Shown here: piece after piece, positions 1 through 6,171 of the stretch | How positions within the stretch are numbered: position 1 is the stretch's first letter | Layout: the number at the start of each line of letters is the position of its first letter | Position numbers and translations under genes: made by a program | The notes under the pieces: generated by a model | Told to the model about the DNA's origin: nothing | Databases searched by the model: none | Seen by the model: the letters and a program-made list of their open reading frames with translations, nothing else | NCBI GenBank assembly: GCA_030616425.1 | Contig: JAUWXJ010000098.1 | Span: forward strand, 1-8,385 | Source of the DNA: Desulfobacterales bacterium | GTDB taxonomy: Bacteria > Desulfobacterota > Desulfobacteria > Desulfobacterales > C00003060 | Length of the DNA: 8,385 bases | Direction of reading: 5' to 3'

Positions 1-1
1 C

Positions 2-790
2 AACTTTGATACCCTCCTGATTGACACAGCAGGACGCCTCCATGTTGACGAAGCCCTCATGGCCGAGTTGAGTCGGATCAAGGAGGCTGTGCGTCCATCT
101 GACATCCTGCTGGTGGCCGATGCCATGACCGGACAGGATGCGGTGAATATGGCCAAGGCCTTTAATGATGCCCTCGACATTGGTGGCGTGATTCTCACAA
201 AGATGGAAGGGGATGCACGCGGCGGAGCGGCCATATCTATAAAGGCGATTACCTCAAAGCCTATTAAGTTCATAGGCGTGGGTGAGAAACTGGACGCCCT
301 AGAGCACTTCCACCCGGACCGTATGGCATCCAGGATCCTGGGCATGGGTGACATCTTTTCTCTGATCGAGAAGGCCCAGATGAGCATCGACGAGAAGAAG
401 GCCCGGGAACTGGAAAAAAAGCTGCGTAGAAATCAGTTTACCTTGGAGGACTTTCGTGATCAAATGGCACAAATCAGAAAGATGGGTTCCTTAGAGGAAC
501 TCCTGGCGATGATCCCCGGAATGGGTAAGCTCAAACAACTCAAACAGCTTAAGGTAGACGATCGAGAGTTGGTACGCATTACGGCTATCATAGACTCCAT
601 GACTGTCAAGGAGCGTCGCGACCATAATATCATAAACGCAAGCCGGCGTAGGCGGATTGCCAAGGGAAGTGGAACGTCCGTGCAGGAGGTAAACCAACTC
701 TTGAAGAATTATGTTCAGGTGCATAAGATGATAAAAAAATTAAATAAAGGCGGCCTTAGTCCCTTCGGGCGGGGGATGTCGCCCTTTTAA
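2..790 (+). CDS. ffh: Signal recognition particle protein Ffh (5' truncated by window edge)
   Basis: This is the protein subunit of the bacterial signal recognition particle. It binds 4.5S/SRP RNA and the signal sequences of nascent chains and targets ribosomes to FtsY at the inner membrane. The reading frame is already open at base 2, so the N domain and the first GTPase motifs lie off the left edge; 262 codons remain of a family usually near 450 residues. Counting from base 2, the G3 motif DTAGRL is at codons 8-13, the G4 motif reads TKMEGD at 66-71, and a methionine-rich M domain follows. [11 protein letters not shown] at codons 214-224 is the SRP-RNA binding motif. The usual G4 aspartate of TKLD is glutamate here, a conservative change at the guanine-specificity position. 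The TAA stop overlaps the Shine-Dalgarno sequence of rpsP, so the two are probably cotranscribed. Identity is very secure. Confidence 0.97.
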   Translation, partial: NFDTLLIDTAGRLHVDEALMAELSRIKEAVRPSDILLVADAMTGQDAVNMAKAFNDALDIGGVILTKMEGDARGGAAISIKAITSKPIKFIGVGEKLDALEHFHPDRMASRILGMGDIFSLIEKAQMSIDEKKARELEKKLRRNQFTLEDFRDQMAQIRKMGSLEELLAMIPGMGKLKQLKQLKVDDRELVRITAIIDSMTVKERRDHNIINASRRRRIAKGSGTSVQEVNQLLKNYVQVHKMIKKLNKGGLSPFGRGMSPF

Positions 791-807
791 GGAGGTATAG
801 CAATCGG

Positions 808-1068
808 ATGTCTGTCAGAATTAGATTAGCCAGGTATGGAGTTAAGAAAAAGCCGTATTATCGCATCGTCGTGGCTTCGAAGAACGCCCCTCGAGACGGG
901 AAGTTTCTCGAGCTGGTTGGGACCTATGATCCATTAAAGAAACCGGCCGAAGTGACCTTGAAGCAAGACCGCGTGAAGGAGTGGCTTGAAAAAGGGGCCA
1001 CACCTTCGGCAACTGTCAAGAACATCTTGGAAAAAGAGGGCTTCTTTACAAACACAGCAAATGCTTGA
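808..1068 (+). CDS. rpsP: 30S ribosomal protein S16
   Basis: This is a small-subunit ribosomal protein that binds 16S rRNA and helps assemble the 30S body. The 86-residue product has the family's usual length and N-terminus ([20 protein letters not shown]), followed by the typical [14 protein letters not shown] segment and a [12 protein letters not shown] helix. The ATG is preceded by a near-perfect Shine-Dalgarno, AAGGAGGT at 789-796, about 11 nt upstream and overlapping the ffh stop codon. Gene order ffh-rpsP-khpA-rimM-trmD-rplS is a classic bacterial arrangement, so the gene is almost certainly part of one long transcript. A 74-nt spacer follows before khpA. It holds a run of seven T (1094-1100) but no GC-rich stem in front of it, so I do not call a terminator there. 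Confidence 0.98.
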   Translation: MSVRIRLARYGVKKKPYYRIVVASKNAPRDGKFLELVGTYDPLKKPAEVTLKQDRVKEWLEKGATPSATVKNILEKEGFFTNTANA

Positions 1069-1142
1069 GACGGACTTAGTACAGTAGCTCACGTTTTTTT
1101 GAATGTTGGCTTTCTCTTGTAATGCTCTCAGGGGGTCCGGTT

Positions 1143-1373
1143 ATGAAGGATTTGATCAAGTACATAGCCCAAGCGCTGGTCGATTATCCGGAGCAGGTAG
1201 AAGTTTCTGAGGTGCAAGGCGAACAAACCTCGGTCATTGAACTGAAAGTGGCCAAGGAAGATCTAGGAAAGGTCATCGGCAAGCAAGGCCGCACAGCCCG
1301 ATCCATTCGGACTATTTTGAGCGCTGCTTCTGCCAAGCTCAAAAAGCGATCTGTGTTAGAGATCATAGAATAA
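1143..1373 (+). CDS. khpA: KhpA-type KH-domain RNA-binding protein (YlqC family)
   Basis: This is a small single-KH-domain protein. In Gram-positive bacteria family members pair with KhpB/EloR and bind many RNAs; a role in ribosome or RNA metabolism fits its fixed place between rpsP and rimM. The 76-residue product carries the KH signature as GKQG at residues 46-49, followed by the helix TARSIRTIL. An in-frame ATG lies 21 nt upstream at 1122, but the only good Shine-Dalgarno (AGGGGG, 1130-1135) sits between the two. It is correctly spaced for 1143, and family members begin with [17 protein letters not shown] sequence, so I choose 1143. The gene ends 6 nt before rimM. The exact role in this kind of organism is not established. 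Confidence 0.93.
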   Translation: MKDLIKYIAQALVDYPEQVEVSEVQGEQTSVIELKVAKEDLGKVIGKQGRTARSIRTILSAASAKLKKRSVLEIIE

Positions 1374-1379
1374 CGCGTC

Positions 1380-1895
1380 ATGCACGAGGATGCCCTCATC
1401 CCCATTGGCAAAGTTGTAGGCACCCACGGGATCAAGGGCTACCTTAAGGTAATTTCCTACGCCGAATCATTGGCTTCGTTTGCACCTGGCAAGCATATAG
1501 CCTTAAGGCAAGAAGGTAAGCCAGTTGTAACATTCAAGATAGAATCGGCCCGTCCGCACAAGCGTGGAATCCTCCTGGTCCTAGAAGGTGTAGCCTCGAT
1601 TGACGCCGCAAAAGCGTGGATCGGCTATGAACTGTGCGTAGATAAAACCGCCCTCCCTGAACCTGAAAGAGGCGCTTACTACTGGCACCAAATCATCGGC
1701 CTGGAGGTCTTTACAATAGATGACCGCCGGCTTGGTCGGGTGGCAGCTATTTTTCCCACAGGGAGCAATGATGTATATGTAGTCGATGACGGAAATAAGA
1801 AGCTCTTAATCCCAGCCATCGACTCTGTGGTGGTAGACATCGATCTAACACGCAAGACCCTGCGGGTGGACCTTCCCGAGGGCCTGGAAGATTGA
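1380..1895 (+). CDS. rimM: Ribosome maturation factor RimM
   Basis: RimM is a 16S rRNA processing and 30S assembly factor that binds ribosomal protein S19 and helps mature the 3' (head) domain of 16S rRNA. The 171-residue product is of normal length. Its N-terminal RimM domain opens with IGKVVGTHGIKGYLKV (residues 9-24), matching the family's GxxxGxHGIKG signature. The C-terminal PRC-barrel runs from about residue 98 (YYWHQIIGLEVF) through GSNDVYVV and LLIPAI to VDLPEGLED. The ATG is only 6 nt after the khpA stop and has no strong Shine-Dalgarno of its own, so translational coupling to khpA is likely. In most relatives trmD follows at once; here 318 nt of repeat-rich non-coding DNA intervenes. 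Confidence 0.97.
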   Translation: MHEDALIPIGKVVGTHGIKGYLKVISYAESLASFAPGKHIALRQEGKPVVTFKIESARPHKRGILLVLEGVASIDAAKAWIGYELCVDKTALPEPERGAYYWHQIIGLEVFTIDDRRLGRVAAIFPTGSNDVYVVDDGNKKLLIPAIDSVVVDIDLTRKTLRVDLPEGLED

Positions 1896-1944
1896 TGGAC
1901 TGCAAGTGATCACAGGGGGGTGTCTCTCACAGAGCGCAGAGTTT

Positions 1945-1981
1945 TTTAAGCTGAATTGCTGAGAGGACAATTCAGCTTAAA
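1945..1981. repeat. Perfect 14-bp inverted repeat, 9-nt loop
   Basis: Arm 1945-1958 (TTTAAGCTGAATTG) is exactly complementary to 1968-1981 (CAATTCAGCTTAAA), with loop 1959-1967. The stem is AT-rich. On the plus strand the T-run lies before the stem, not after it, and on the minus strand the stem is followed by A, so it is not a canonical intrinsic terminator in either direction. It may be an mRNA stability or processing stem just after rimM, or a protein-binding site. Confidence 0.8.
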
Positions 1982-2014
1982 CTGCCACGCTATCGCGTAA
2001 GATTTTATTGGTAT

Positions 2015-2044
2015 TGGACAAAGGTGCCAACTTGGGATCATAAA
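2015..2044 (+). promoter_or_regulatory. Weak candidate sigma-70-like promoter ahead of trmD
   Basis: TGGACA (2015-2020) matches the -35 consensus at five of six positions. CATAAA (2039-2044) matches the -10 at four of six, with an 18-nt spacer. It would give trmD-rplS its own transcript start inside the long gap. Such matches arise by chance in sequence of this kind, so this is only a candidate. Confidence 0.2.
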
Positions 2045-2045
2045 T

Positions 2046-2059
2046 GCCCCGGCAGGGGC
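2046..2059. repeat. GC-rich 5-bp hairpin with 4-nt loop
   Basis: GCCCC (2046-2050) pairs with GGGGC (2055-2059) around the loop GGCA. There is no T-run immediately after it; the nearest T-run (2076-2080) is part of the following large hairpin. Alone it is a minor structure, but it adds to the density of stems in the rimM-trmD gap. Confidence 0.5.
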
Positions 2060-2066
2060 TGACTGT

Positions 2067-2137
2067 TTGGCCTGATTTTTCCACCCTGCCCTGTTAAATG
2101 CGCAGCCTATTTAACCGGGGTCAAAAAATCAGGCCAA
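2067..2137. repeat. Long composite hairpin (14-bp outer stem plus interrupted inner stem)
   Basis: The outer arms TTGGCCTGATTTTT (2067-2080) and AAAAATCAGGCCAA (2124-2137) are perfectly complementary. Inside them CCCTGTTAAAT (2089-2099) pairs with ATTTAACCGGG (2109-2119) with a single mismatch, closing a 9-nt loop (2100-2108). The whole 71-nt unit can therefore fold into one long imperfect hairpin. This is the look of a MITE/REP-like dispersed element or a structured leader RNA. I cannot tell which without searching for other copies. Confidence 0.75.
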
Positions 2138-2148
2138 GAAATTATTAT

Positions 2149-2164
2149 CTCAGAGATCTCTGAG
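2149..2164. repeat. Perfect 16-bp palindrome
   Basis: CTCAGAGATCTCTGAG reads identically on both strands with no central spacer. It lies 50 nt before the trmD ATG. Spacer-less dyads of this length suit a dimeric DNA-binding protein better than an RNA hairpin, but no regulator is identifiable from the window. Confidence 0.65.
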
Positions 2165-2170
2165 GGCTCT

Positions 2171-2181
2171 AGCGACCGAAG
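2171..2181 (+). repeat. 11-nt motif AGCGACCGAAG, copy 1 (before trmD)
   Basis: The same 11 bases recur at 4040-4050 upstream of rnhB. Both copies sit shortly before the start of a gene that follows a long spacer. The function is unknown, and only the exact identity of the two copies is observed. Confidence 0.5.
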
Positions 2182-2187
2182 GGAGCG

Positions 2188-2201
2188 GGCGAGAGATCGC
2201 C
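2188..2201 (+). promoter_or_regulatory. 5-bp stem with GNRA-type GAGA loop at trmD start
   Basis: GGCGA (2188-2192) pairs with TCGCC (2197-2201), leaving the tetraloop GAGA (2193-2196), which belongs to the stable GNRA class. The stem ends immediately before the alternative GTG start at 2202 and 12 nt before the ATG at 2214. It could affect ribosome access to trmD, which lacks a strong Shine-Dalgarno. That effect is inferred from position only. Confidence 0.4.
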
Positions 2202-2213
2202 GTGACCGATTTC

Positions 2214-2981
2214 ATGAATTTCACGATTCTTACGATATTTCCTGAGATGTTTTCCGCGCTCCTCGTAGGTGGAGGGATTGTAAAGAGGGCGATTGAGCAC
2301 CAGTACATATCGGTCGAGACCATAAACATCAGGGACTTTGCCAAAGACCGACACCGCGTTGTGGACGACCGCCCTTATGGCGGGGGCTGTGGGATGGTGA
2401 TGAAACCAGAGCCGTTGGCAGAAGCTATTCGACAAGCCAAAAAGAAATATCCAGAGGCATACACTCTTTTGCTGACACCTCAGGGTCGAATCTTCAACCA
2501 AAGTGTGGCCCAAAAACTTGCGCAATGCGGTGGGGTGATCATGGTCTGTGGTCGGTACGAGGGAATAGACGAACGGGTCCGCGAGCATCTTGTGGATGAC
2601 GAACTTTCCATAGGTGATTATGTCCTGACCGGCGGTGAACTTGCTGCCATGGTAGTCATCGATACAGTGAGCCGATTAATCCCTGGCACACTTGGCAATG
2701 AGGGCTCGGCCCGGGACGATTCGTTCTCAACTGGGTTGCTGGAGTATCCGCAATATACGAGGCCCAGGTCTTTTGAGGGAGCCAATGTGCCGGAAGTGTT
2801 GCTTTCTGGTGACCACGGTGCCATTAGGGAGTGGCGGCGACAGGCCTCACTGGTTCGCACAATCTTAAACAGGCCTGACCTACTCATGGAACAGCCCCTT
2901 ACGAGGGACGATATAGAGTTTATGAAAAAACTCCAGCAAGATATCAAAACCATCATAGGCAAACATTCCACAGCGTCTTGA
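2214..2981 (+). CDS. trmD: tRNA (guanine(37)-N1)-methyltransferase
   Basis: TrmD uses S-adenosylmethionine to methylate G37 next to the anticodon in tRNAs with G at position 36, which prevents +1 frameshifting. It is a SPOUT enzyme with a deep trefoil knot and works as a dimer. From the ATG at 2214 the product is 255 residues, the usual length. It starts [13 protein letters not shown] like its relatives, and the catalytic Arg and Asp fall at R154 and D169, the numbers known for the Haemophilus and E. coli enzymes. [10 protein letters not shown] (113-122) and [13 protein letters not shown] (132-144) form the knot and cofactor site. A GTG at 2202 would add four residues (MTDF); neither start has a strong Shine-Dalgarno. 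The gene overlaps the next by 4 nt. Confidence 0.97.
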   Translation: MNFTILTIFPEMFSALLVGGGIVKRAIEHQYISVETINIRDFAKDRHRVVDDRPYGGGCGMVMKPEPLAEAIRQAKKKYPEAYTLLLTPQGRIFNQSVAQKLAQCGGVIMVCGRYEGIDERVREHLVDDELSIGDYVLTGGELAAMVVIDTVSRLIPGTLGNEGSARDDSFSTGLLEYPQYTRPRSFEGANVPEVLLSGDHGAIREWRRQASLVRTILNRPDLLMEQPLTRDDIEFMKKLQQDIKTIIGKHSTAS

Positions 2982-3556
2982 CAACCTTAGGCAATCTTTA
3001 CTTGGCCCTGATACACCATCCGGTGTATAACAAAAATGGCGAGGTGATTGCGTCGGCTGTTAGCAACCTCGATCTGCATGACATATCAAGGGCTGCCAAG
3101 ACCTATGGCGTGCGGGCCTTTTATATAGTTACCCCACTGGCAGACCAGGGGGCACTTGTTGAGAGGATTGTTTCTCACTGGACCGAGGGTATAGGTGCCA
3201 GGTACAATCCCGACCGCAGCGAGGCGCTAAGACTCATCAGGGTCGCCGTATCTCTTGATGCCGTCCGGAATGAAATCGCCTCTAGCGGTAAAGGTGTGCC
3301 AATAACTGTTGTGACTGATGCTAGACCCCACCCGCGTAATATCAGCTATGGTGAGCTGACAGAGATGTTAAAAAGCGAACATCCTTATCTGCTCGTTTTC
3401 GGTACAGCGTGGGGACTGACGATAGAGTTCATTGATAAAGCCGACTATGTTCTGGCCCCTATTATGGGACATACAGGATATAACCACCTGTCTGTTCGCT
3501 CGGCTGCCGCCATTGTGCTTGACAGGCTATTAGGGGAAGACAAATTAAGCGCGTAA
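2978..3556 (+). CDS. TrmD-associated RNA methyltransferase (COG4752 / Methyltrn_RNA_4 type)
   Basis: This is a predicted SAM-dependent RNA methyltransferase of the SPOUT-like group that sits next to, or in some lineages is fused to, trmD. Its RNA target is, to my knowledge, not established. The 192-residue product starts [20 protein letters not shown] and includes the conserved [16 protein letters not shown] (30-45). A C-terminal knot-like region has FGTAWGL (141-147) and [10 protein letters not shown] (167-176). The start is TTG at 2978, whose bases overlap the trmD TGA (TTGA), so translation is very likely coupled to trmD. The family usually begins only a few residues before the NLYLAL segment, which supports this start. 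The stop is 15 nt before the rplS ATG. Family membership is confident; substrate is not. Confidence 0.9.
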   Translation: MTTLGNLYLALIHHPVYNKNGEVIASAVSNLDLHDISRAAKTYGVRAFYIVTPLADQGALVERIVSHWTEGIGARYNPDRSEALRLIRVAVSLDAVRNEIASSGKGVPITVVTDARPHPRNISYGELTEMLKSEHPYLLVFGTAWGLTIEFIDKADYVLAPIMGHTGYNHLSVRSAAAIVLDRLLGEDKLSA

Positions 3557-3571
3557 CATGCGGAGGAAGAT

Positions 3572-3919
3572 ATGGAAGCGATCAACACAATTGAAAAGGA
3601 ACAAATGCGATTCGACCTGCCGCATTTCAAACCTGGGGACACCATAAAGGTGTATGTTAAAATCAGAGAAGGGGGCAAGGAGCGGATTCAGGTATTTAAA
3701 GGGGTTGTCATTAGAAAGCGCAAAGGGACTACGAATGCAACATTCACGGTGCGGAAGGTCTCCTACGGGGTAGGGGTTGAGCGCATTTTCCCCTCACATT
3801 CTCCAAATATCCAGAAAATCGAAGTCGTTTCCCGTGGCCGGGTTCGTCGCTCACGCCTCTATTACCTCAGAAAGCTTAGAGGCAAATCAGCCCGGATCAA
3901 GGAACTCCGCCCCCACTAG
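3572..3919 (+). CDS. rplS: 50S ribosomal protein L19
   Basis: L19 is a large-subunit protein located at the 30S-50S interface. The 115-residue product is of standard size. It carries the L19 hallmarks [22 protein letters not shown] in two overlapping parts (19-29 and 27-40), then [30 protein letters not shown] and the C-terminal [21 protein letters not shown] good Shine-Dalgarno, GGAGGA at 3562-3567, precedes the ATG by 4 nt. It follows the methyltransferase closely, consistent with one transcript. A 143-nt gap separates it from rnhB. That gap has only a weak imperfect stem around 3966-3986 and no clear terminator. Confidence 0.98.
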   Translation: MEAINTIEKEQMRFDLPHFKPGDTIKVYVKIREGGKERIQVFKGVVIRKRKGTTNATFTVRKVSYGVGVERIFPSHSPNIQKIEVVSRGRVRRSRLYYLRKLRGKSARIKELRPH

Positions 3920-4039
3920 CTGTGGAAAGATTCGACACGTTCATCTGTGCTTTACGCGGCTATAGGGTCTTTTTTGAAAGAGTCCAATCTTTTGCCTCCA
4001 GCCTCAAGCAAAGCGGTCCTCTAACCTCCAACGGAGCGC

Positions 4040-4050
4040 AGCGACCGAAG
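4040..4050 (+). repeat. 11-nt motif AGCGACCGAAG, copy 2 (before rnhB)
   Basis: This copy is identical to 2171-2181. It lies 12 nt upstream of the rnhB GTG, in the position where a ribosome binding site would be expected, although the sequence is not Shine-Dalgarno-like. Confidence 0.5.
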
Positions 4051-4062
4051 TGTACGTGAACC

Positions 4063-4683
4063 GTGGACGCTAATCCCGACCAGTTTGAAAAAGAGGCCCG
4101 GAAACAGGGATATTCAAAGATTGCTGGCATCGACGAGGCCGGAAGGGGCCCACTGGCCGGCCCGGTAGTAGCTGCAGCAACCATACTTCCCCAAGCGTTC
4201 CACCTGCCCCGTCTTGATGATTCCAAGAGATTAAGCCCCCAAAGGCGAGAACAGCTTTTTGATGCGATCTATGAGCAGACCGTCACTATAGGGATAGGGA
4301 TTGTTGATCCAATAGAAATCGACCGGGTAAATATTCTTCAGGCTTCCCTGTTGTCTATGCGCATTGCAGTAGATAATCTCAGACCAGCACCGGATTACTT
4401 GCTGATTGACGGGACGTTTCCGATTAGATCTCCAGTCCCCCAACGGGTCATCAAGCATGGCGACAGGAGGTCTCTGTCGATTGCAGCAGCATCCGTCATC
4501 GCCAAGGTGACTCGGGATCGACTCATGAGGCTTTATGACGAGGAGTTTCCTCAATTCGGCTTTCGCGAAAATAAGGGGTACAGCACGGAAAAACACCGTG
4601 CTGCGATCCGCACCTTTGGGTGTTGCTCTATTCACAGGAAAACGTTCAGGGGCGTTAAAGAATACGTAAACAGTCTGTGGTAG
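4063..4683 (+). CDS. rnhB: Ribonuclease HII
   Basis: RNase HII cleaves the RNA strand of RNA-DNA hybrids and removes single ribonucleotides misincorporated in DNA. The 206-residue product has the four metal-binding carboxylates at the expected spacing: D24 and E25 in GIDEAGRGPLAGPVVAAA, D116 in LLIDGT and D134 in GDRRSLSIAAASVIAKVTRD. The typical C-terminus GFRENKGYSTEKHRAAI...CSIHRKTF is present. The GTG at 4063 is effectively forced: an in-frame TGA lies at 4057-4059 and the next methionine codon is at residue 99, past the active-site DE. No Shine-Dalgarno is visible in front of it, so translation may be weak or depend on the upstream context. The stop lies 8 nt before the preferred yraN start. 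Confidence 0.96.
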   Translation: MDANPDQFEKEARKQGYSKIAGIDEAGRGPLAGPVVAAATILPQAFHLPRLDDSKRLSPQRREQLFDAIYEQTVTIGIGIVDPIEIDRVNILQASLLSMRIAVDNLRPAPDYLLIDGTFPIRSPVPQRVIKHGDRRSLSIAAASVIAKVTRDRLMRLYDEEFPQFGFRENKGYSTEKHRAAIRTFGCCSIHRKTFRGVKEYVNSLW

Positions 4684-4691
4684 CGGCATAT

Positions 4692-5096
4692 ATGTTTGGA
4701 AAGTGTAATCAAAGGCCAGAAGGCCGAACCAATGACGGGCGGCGCCACACAGGGGAAAGCGGCGAATCCCTTGCTGCAAAATTCTTGAAGAAAAACGGAT
4801 ATAAGATTATTGAACAAAACTATCGTTGTAAATTGGGGGAGATCGATATTATCGCCAGAGATGGTCGTGTACTTGCCTTCATCGAAGTAAAGGCGAGACG
4901 AACAGGCGGGTTTGGAGGGCCCAAGTGGGCCGTGACACCCAAAAAGCAGCGTAAGATATCGATGGTGGCACTCGAATACCTGAAAAGCACTGAGCAGATA
5001 GGGAAGAAGGCCCGCTTTGACGTGGTGGCCGTACGCCTGCTGCCAGGCCAGCCCGATGTGGAAATCATCAAAAATGCCTTTGACCTTGCCTACTAA
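4692..5096 (+). CDS. yraN: UPF0102 (YraN) family predicted endonuclease-fold protein
   Basis: This is a conserved small protein of the UPF0102 group with a restriction-endonuclease-like fold; its cellular role is not settled. From the ATG at 4692 it has 134 residues. The family core is visible: GESGESLAAKFLKKNGYKII (21-40), then NYRCKLGEIDIIARD (43-57) and FIEVKAR (63-69). Together these supply the E-D-E-x-K-like acidic and lysine set of the PD-(D/E)xK fold. A GTG at 4677 would add five residues and overlap the rnhB stop; neither start has a good Shine-Dalgarno. The 3' end overlaps rsmI by 23 nt. The rnhB-yraN-rsmI neighbourhood is common in this kind of genome and hints at nucleic acid processing. 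Confidence 0.93.
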   Translation: MFGKCNQRPEGRTNDGRRHTGESGESLAAKFLKKNGYKIIEQNYRCKLGEIDIIARDGRVLAFIEVKARRTGGFGGPKWAVTPKKQRKISMVALEYLKSTEQIGKKARFDVVAVRLLPGQPDVEIIKNAFDLAY

Positions 5097-5961
5097 CCGA
5101 GTCACTCCAGCCAACCCCGCCACGCCCGGGACACTCTTTGTGGTTGCCACGCCTATTGGCCACATGGAAGACATAACCTTGCGAGCAATCCGCGTGCTGA
5201 AAGAGGCAGAACTGATTGCAGCCGAGGATACCCGACAGACGCGGAAGCTGCTCACACGCTATGATGTTTCCACGCCACTTGTCTCATACCATGACCACAA
5301 CAAAGAGAAGCGTACCCCGGGTCTTATCGATAAACTCAAGGCTGGTAAATCGATTGCCCTTGTGACAGACGCAGGCACCCCTTCCATATCAGACCCGGGC
5401 TATTATCTTGTCCGGGCAGCCATCCGGGCAGACGTTCCGGTTATCCCAATCCCGGGTGCCTCGGCCTTGATTGCCGCATTGAGTGTCTCAGGGCTTCCTA
5501 CAGACACCTTTGTTTTTGTAGGATTTGCTCCCAGGAAACCCTCCAAGCGTAGAGACTTCCTGAAAAGACTAGAAAGAGAGCCGCGAACCCTCATATTTTA
5601 TGAGTCTCCCAAACGGCTCCTTGGCCTCATACGTGAAATTATCAATCTGATGGGAGATCGAACGGCTGTGGTAGCACGGGAACTGACCAAGGTCCATGAG
5701 GAGATTCTCAGAGGATTATTGAGCGACATACTGAGACAATTGTCTGCCCGTCCTGCCCTCAAAGGTGAATGCACACTCCTTGTGGGAGGCTATGAAGGAG
5801 CCGAGGAAATCGACCGCAAATCGCTCCTGGACGATCTAAAACAGTTGAACCTTGAAACAGGCCGGCCTTTGTCGGATCTGGTAAAAGAGGTTGCGAAAAA
5901 ATACGGCCTTTCGAGGAAGGTTGTTTATGAGGAGGCCTTGAAGCTCAAGAAAGAAAGTTAA
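5074..5961 (+). CDS. rsmI: 16S rRNA (cytidine(1402)-2'-O)-methyltransferase RsmI
   Basis: RsmI transfers a methyl group from S-adenosylmethionine to the 2'-OH of C1402 in the 16S rRNA decoding centre. From the ATG at 5074 the 295-residue protein matches the normal length. The tetrapyrrole-methylase-type fold is marked by VVATPIGHMEDIT (23-35), AAEDTRQTRKLL (49-60), SYHDHNKEKR (71-80), LVTDAGTPSISDPGY (96-110), PIPGASA (125-131), FVGFAPRK (148-155) and FYESPKRL (175-182). A C-terminal helical segment closes it. The frame is open further upstream to 5017, but that part is antiparallel to nothing conserved and is simply the shadow of yraN, so I choose 5074. The start lies inside yraN, implying coupled translation. 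This is the last gene of the housekeeping string. Confidence 0.96.
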   Translation: MPLTLPTNRVTPANPATPGTLFVVATPIGHMEDITLRAIRVLKEAELIAAEDTRQTRKLLTRYDVSTPLVSYHDHNKEKRTPGLIDKLKAGKSIALVTDAGTPSISDPGYYLVRAAIRADVPVIPIPGASALIAALSVSGLPTDTFVFVGFAPRKPSKRRDFLKRLEREPRTLIFYESPKRLLGLIREIINLMGDRTAVVARELTKVHEEILRGLLSDILRQLSARPALKGECTLLVGGYEGAEEIDRKSLLDDLKQLNLETGRPLSDLVKEVAKKYGLSRKVVYEEALKLKKES

Positions 5962-5994
5962 TACCGCTTTCACCCCAGAGACGCCCTCGGCTTT

Positions 5995-6171
5995 TCATGT
6001 TGCAAAACGGTTGATAACCAAGCCGTGGGGCTTGCCAAACTTGGCGATCTTGCCAGGGTCAAACCCTCCAGCCAGATAAAGCTTTCTAAAGCTAGGCCTG
6101 TCAAGGAGATGCAGGATAAAGCTCAGGTGTGCGGAATCGGAAAATTTTCTTGACAATTCCAGGAGAGGATA
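5995..6171 (-). pseudogene. Possible decayed gene fragment on minus strand
   Basis: Reading the minus strand from 6171 down to the TGA at 5997-5995 gives 58 codons without a stop, bounded upstream by TAG (6174-6172). There is no ATG, only a TTG at 6156-6154, and no Shine-Dalgarno. The last third has coding-like composition and reads DPGKIAKFGKPHGLVINRF. This resembles the region of MinD-type P-loop ATPases where a strand ends in G-x-P-x-G-x-V-x-N-R. That likeness is from memory and weak. It could be the tail of a lost gene or simply chance. I see no credible upstream continuation in another frame. Confidence 0.2.

Larger units (their letters stand above)
1896..2213 (+). other. Gene-free, inverted-repeat-rich gap between rimM and trmD
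   Basis: No convincing reading frame on either strand covers this 318-nt stretch. The minus-strand frames that enter it run antisense into trmD and have no family resemblance. It contains, in order, a perfect 14-bp hairpin (1945-1981), a GC-rich 5-bp hairpin (2046-2059), a long composite hairpin (2067-2137), a 16-bp perfect palindrome (2149-2164) and a 5-bp stem with a GAGA loop (2188-2201). Such density is unusual within an operon whose other genes are almost touching. A dispersed repeat insertion, an internal promoter with a structured leader, or processing sites are all possible; the sequence alone does not decide. Confidence 0.7.

Noticed and set aside
1091..1101. Run of seven T after rpsP as an intrinsic terminator
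   Set aside because: No stable GC-rich stem lies immediately upstream, and khpA follows in the conserved operon order.
1122..1142. Upstream ATG as the khpA start
   Set aside because: The Shine-Dalgarno lies downstream of it, and the added residues are not typical of the family.
1945..1981. Hairpin after rimM as a Rho-independent terminator
   Set aside because: No T-run follows the stem on the plus strand, and on the minus strand the stem is followed by A, not T.
2169..2588. 139-codon minus-strand open frame reaching into the rimM-trmD gap
   Set aside because: Most of it is antisense to conserved trmD codons, and the translation is low-complexity and unlike any family I know.
5017..5073. 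Upstream ATG giving a longer RsmI
   Set aside because: The extra 19 codons lie wholly within yraN in another frame and do not resemble an RsmI N-terminus.
4632..5255. 207-codon minus-strand open frame
   Set aside because: It is antisense to yraN and rsmI, both well supported; its composition is that of a shadow frame.
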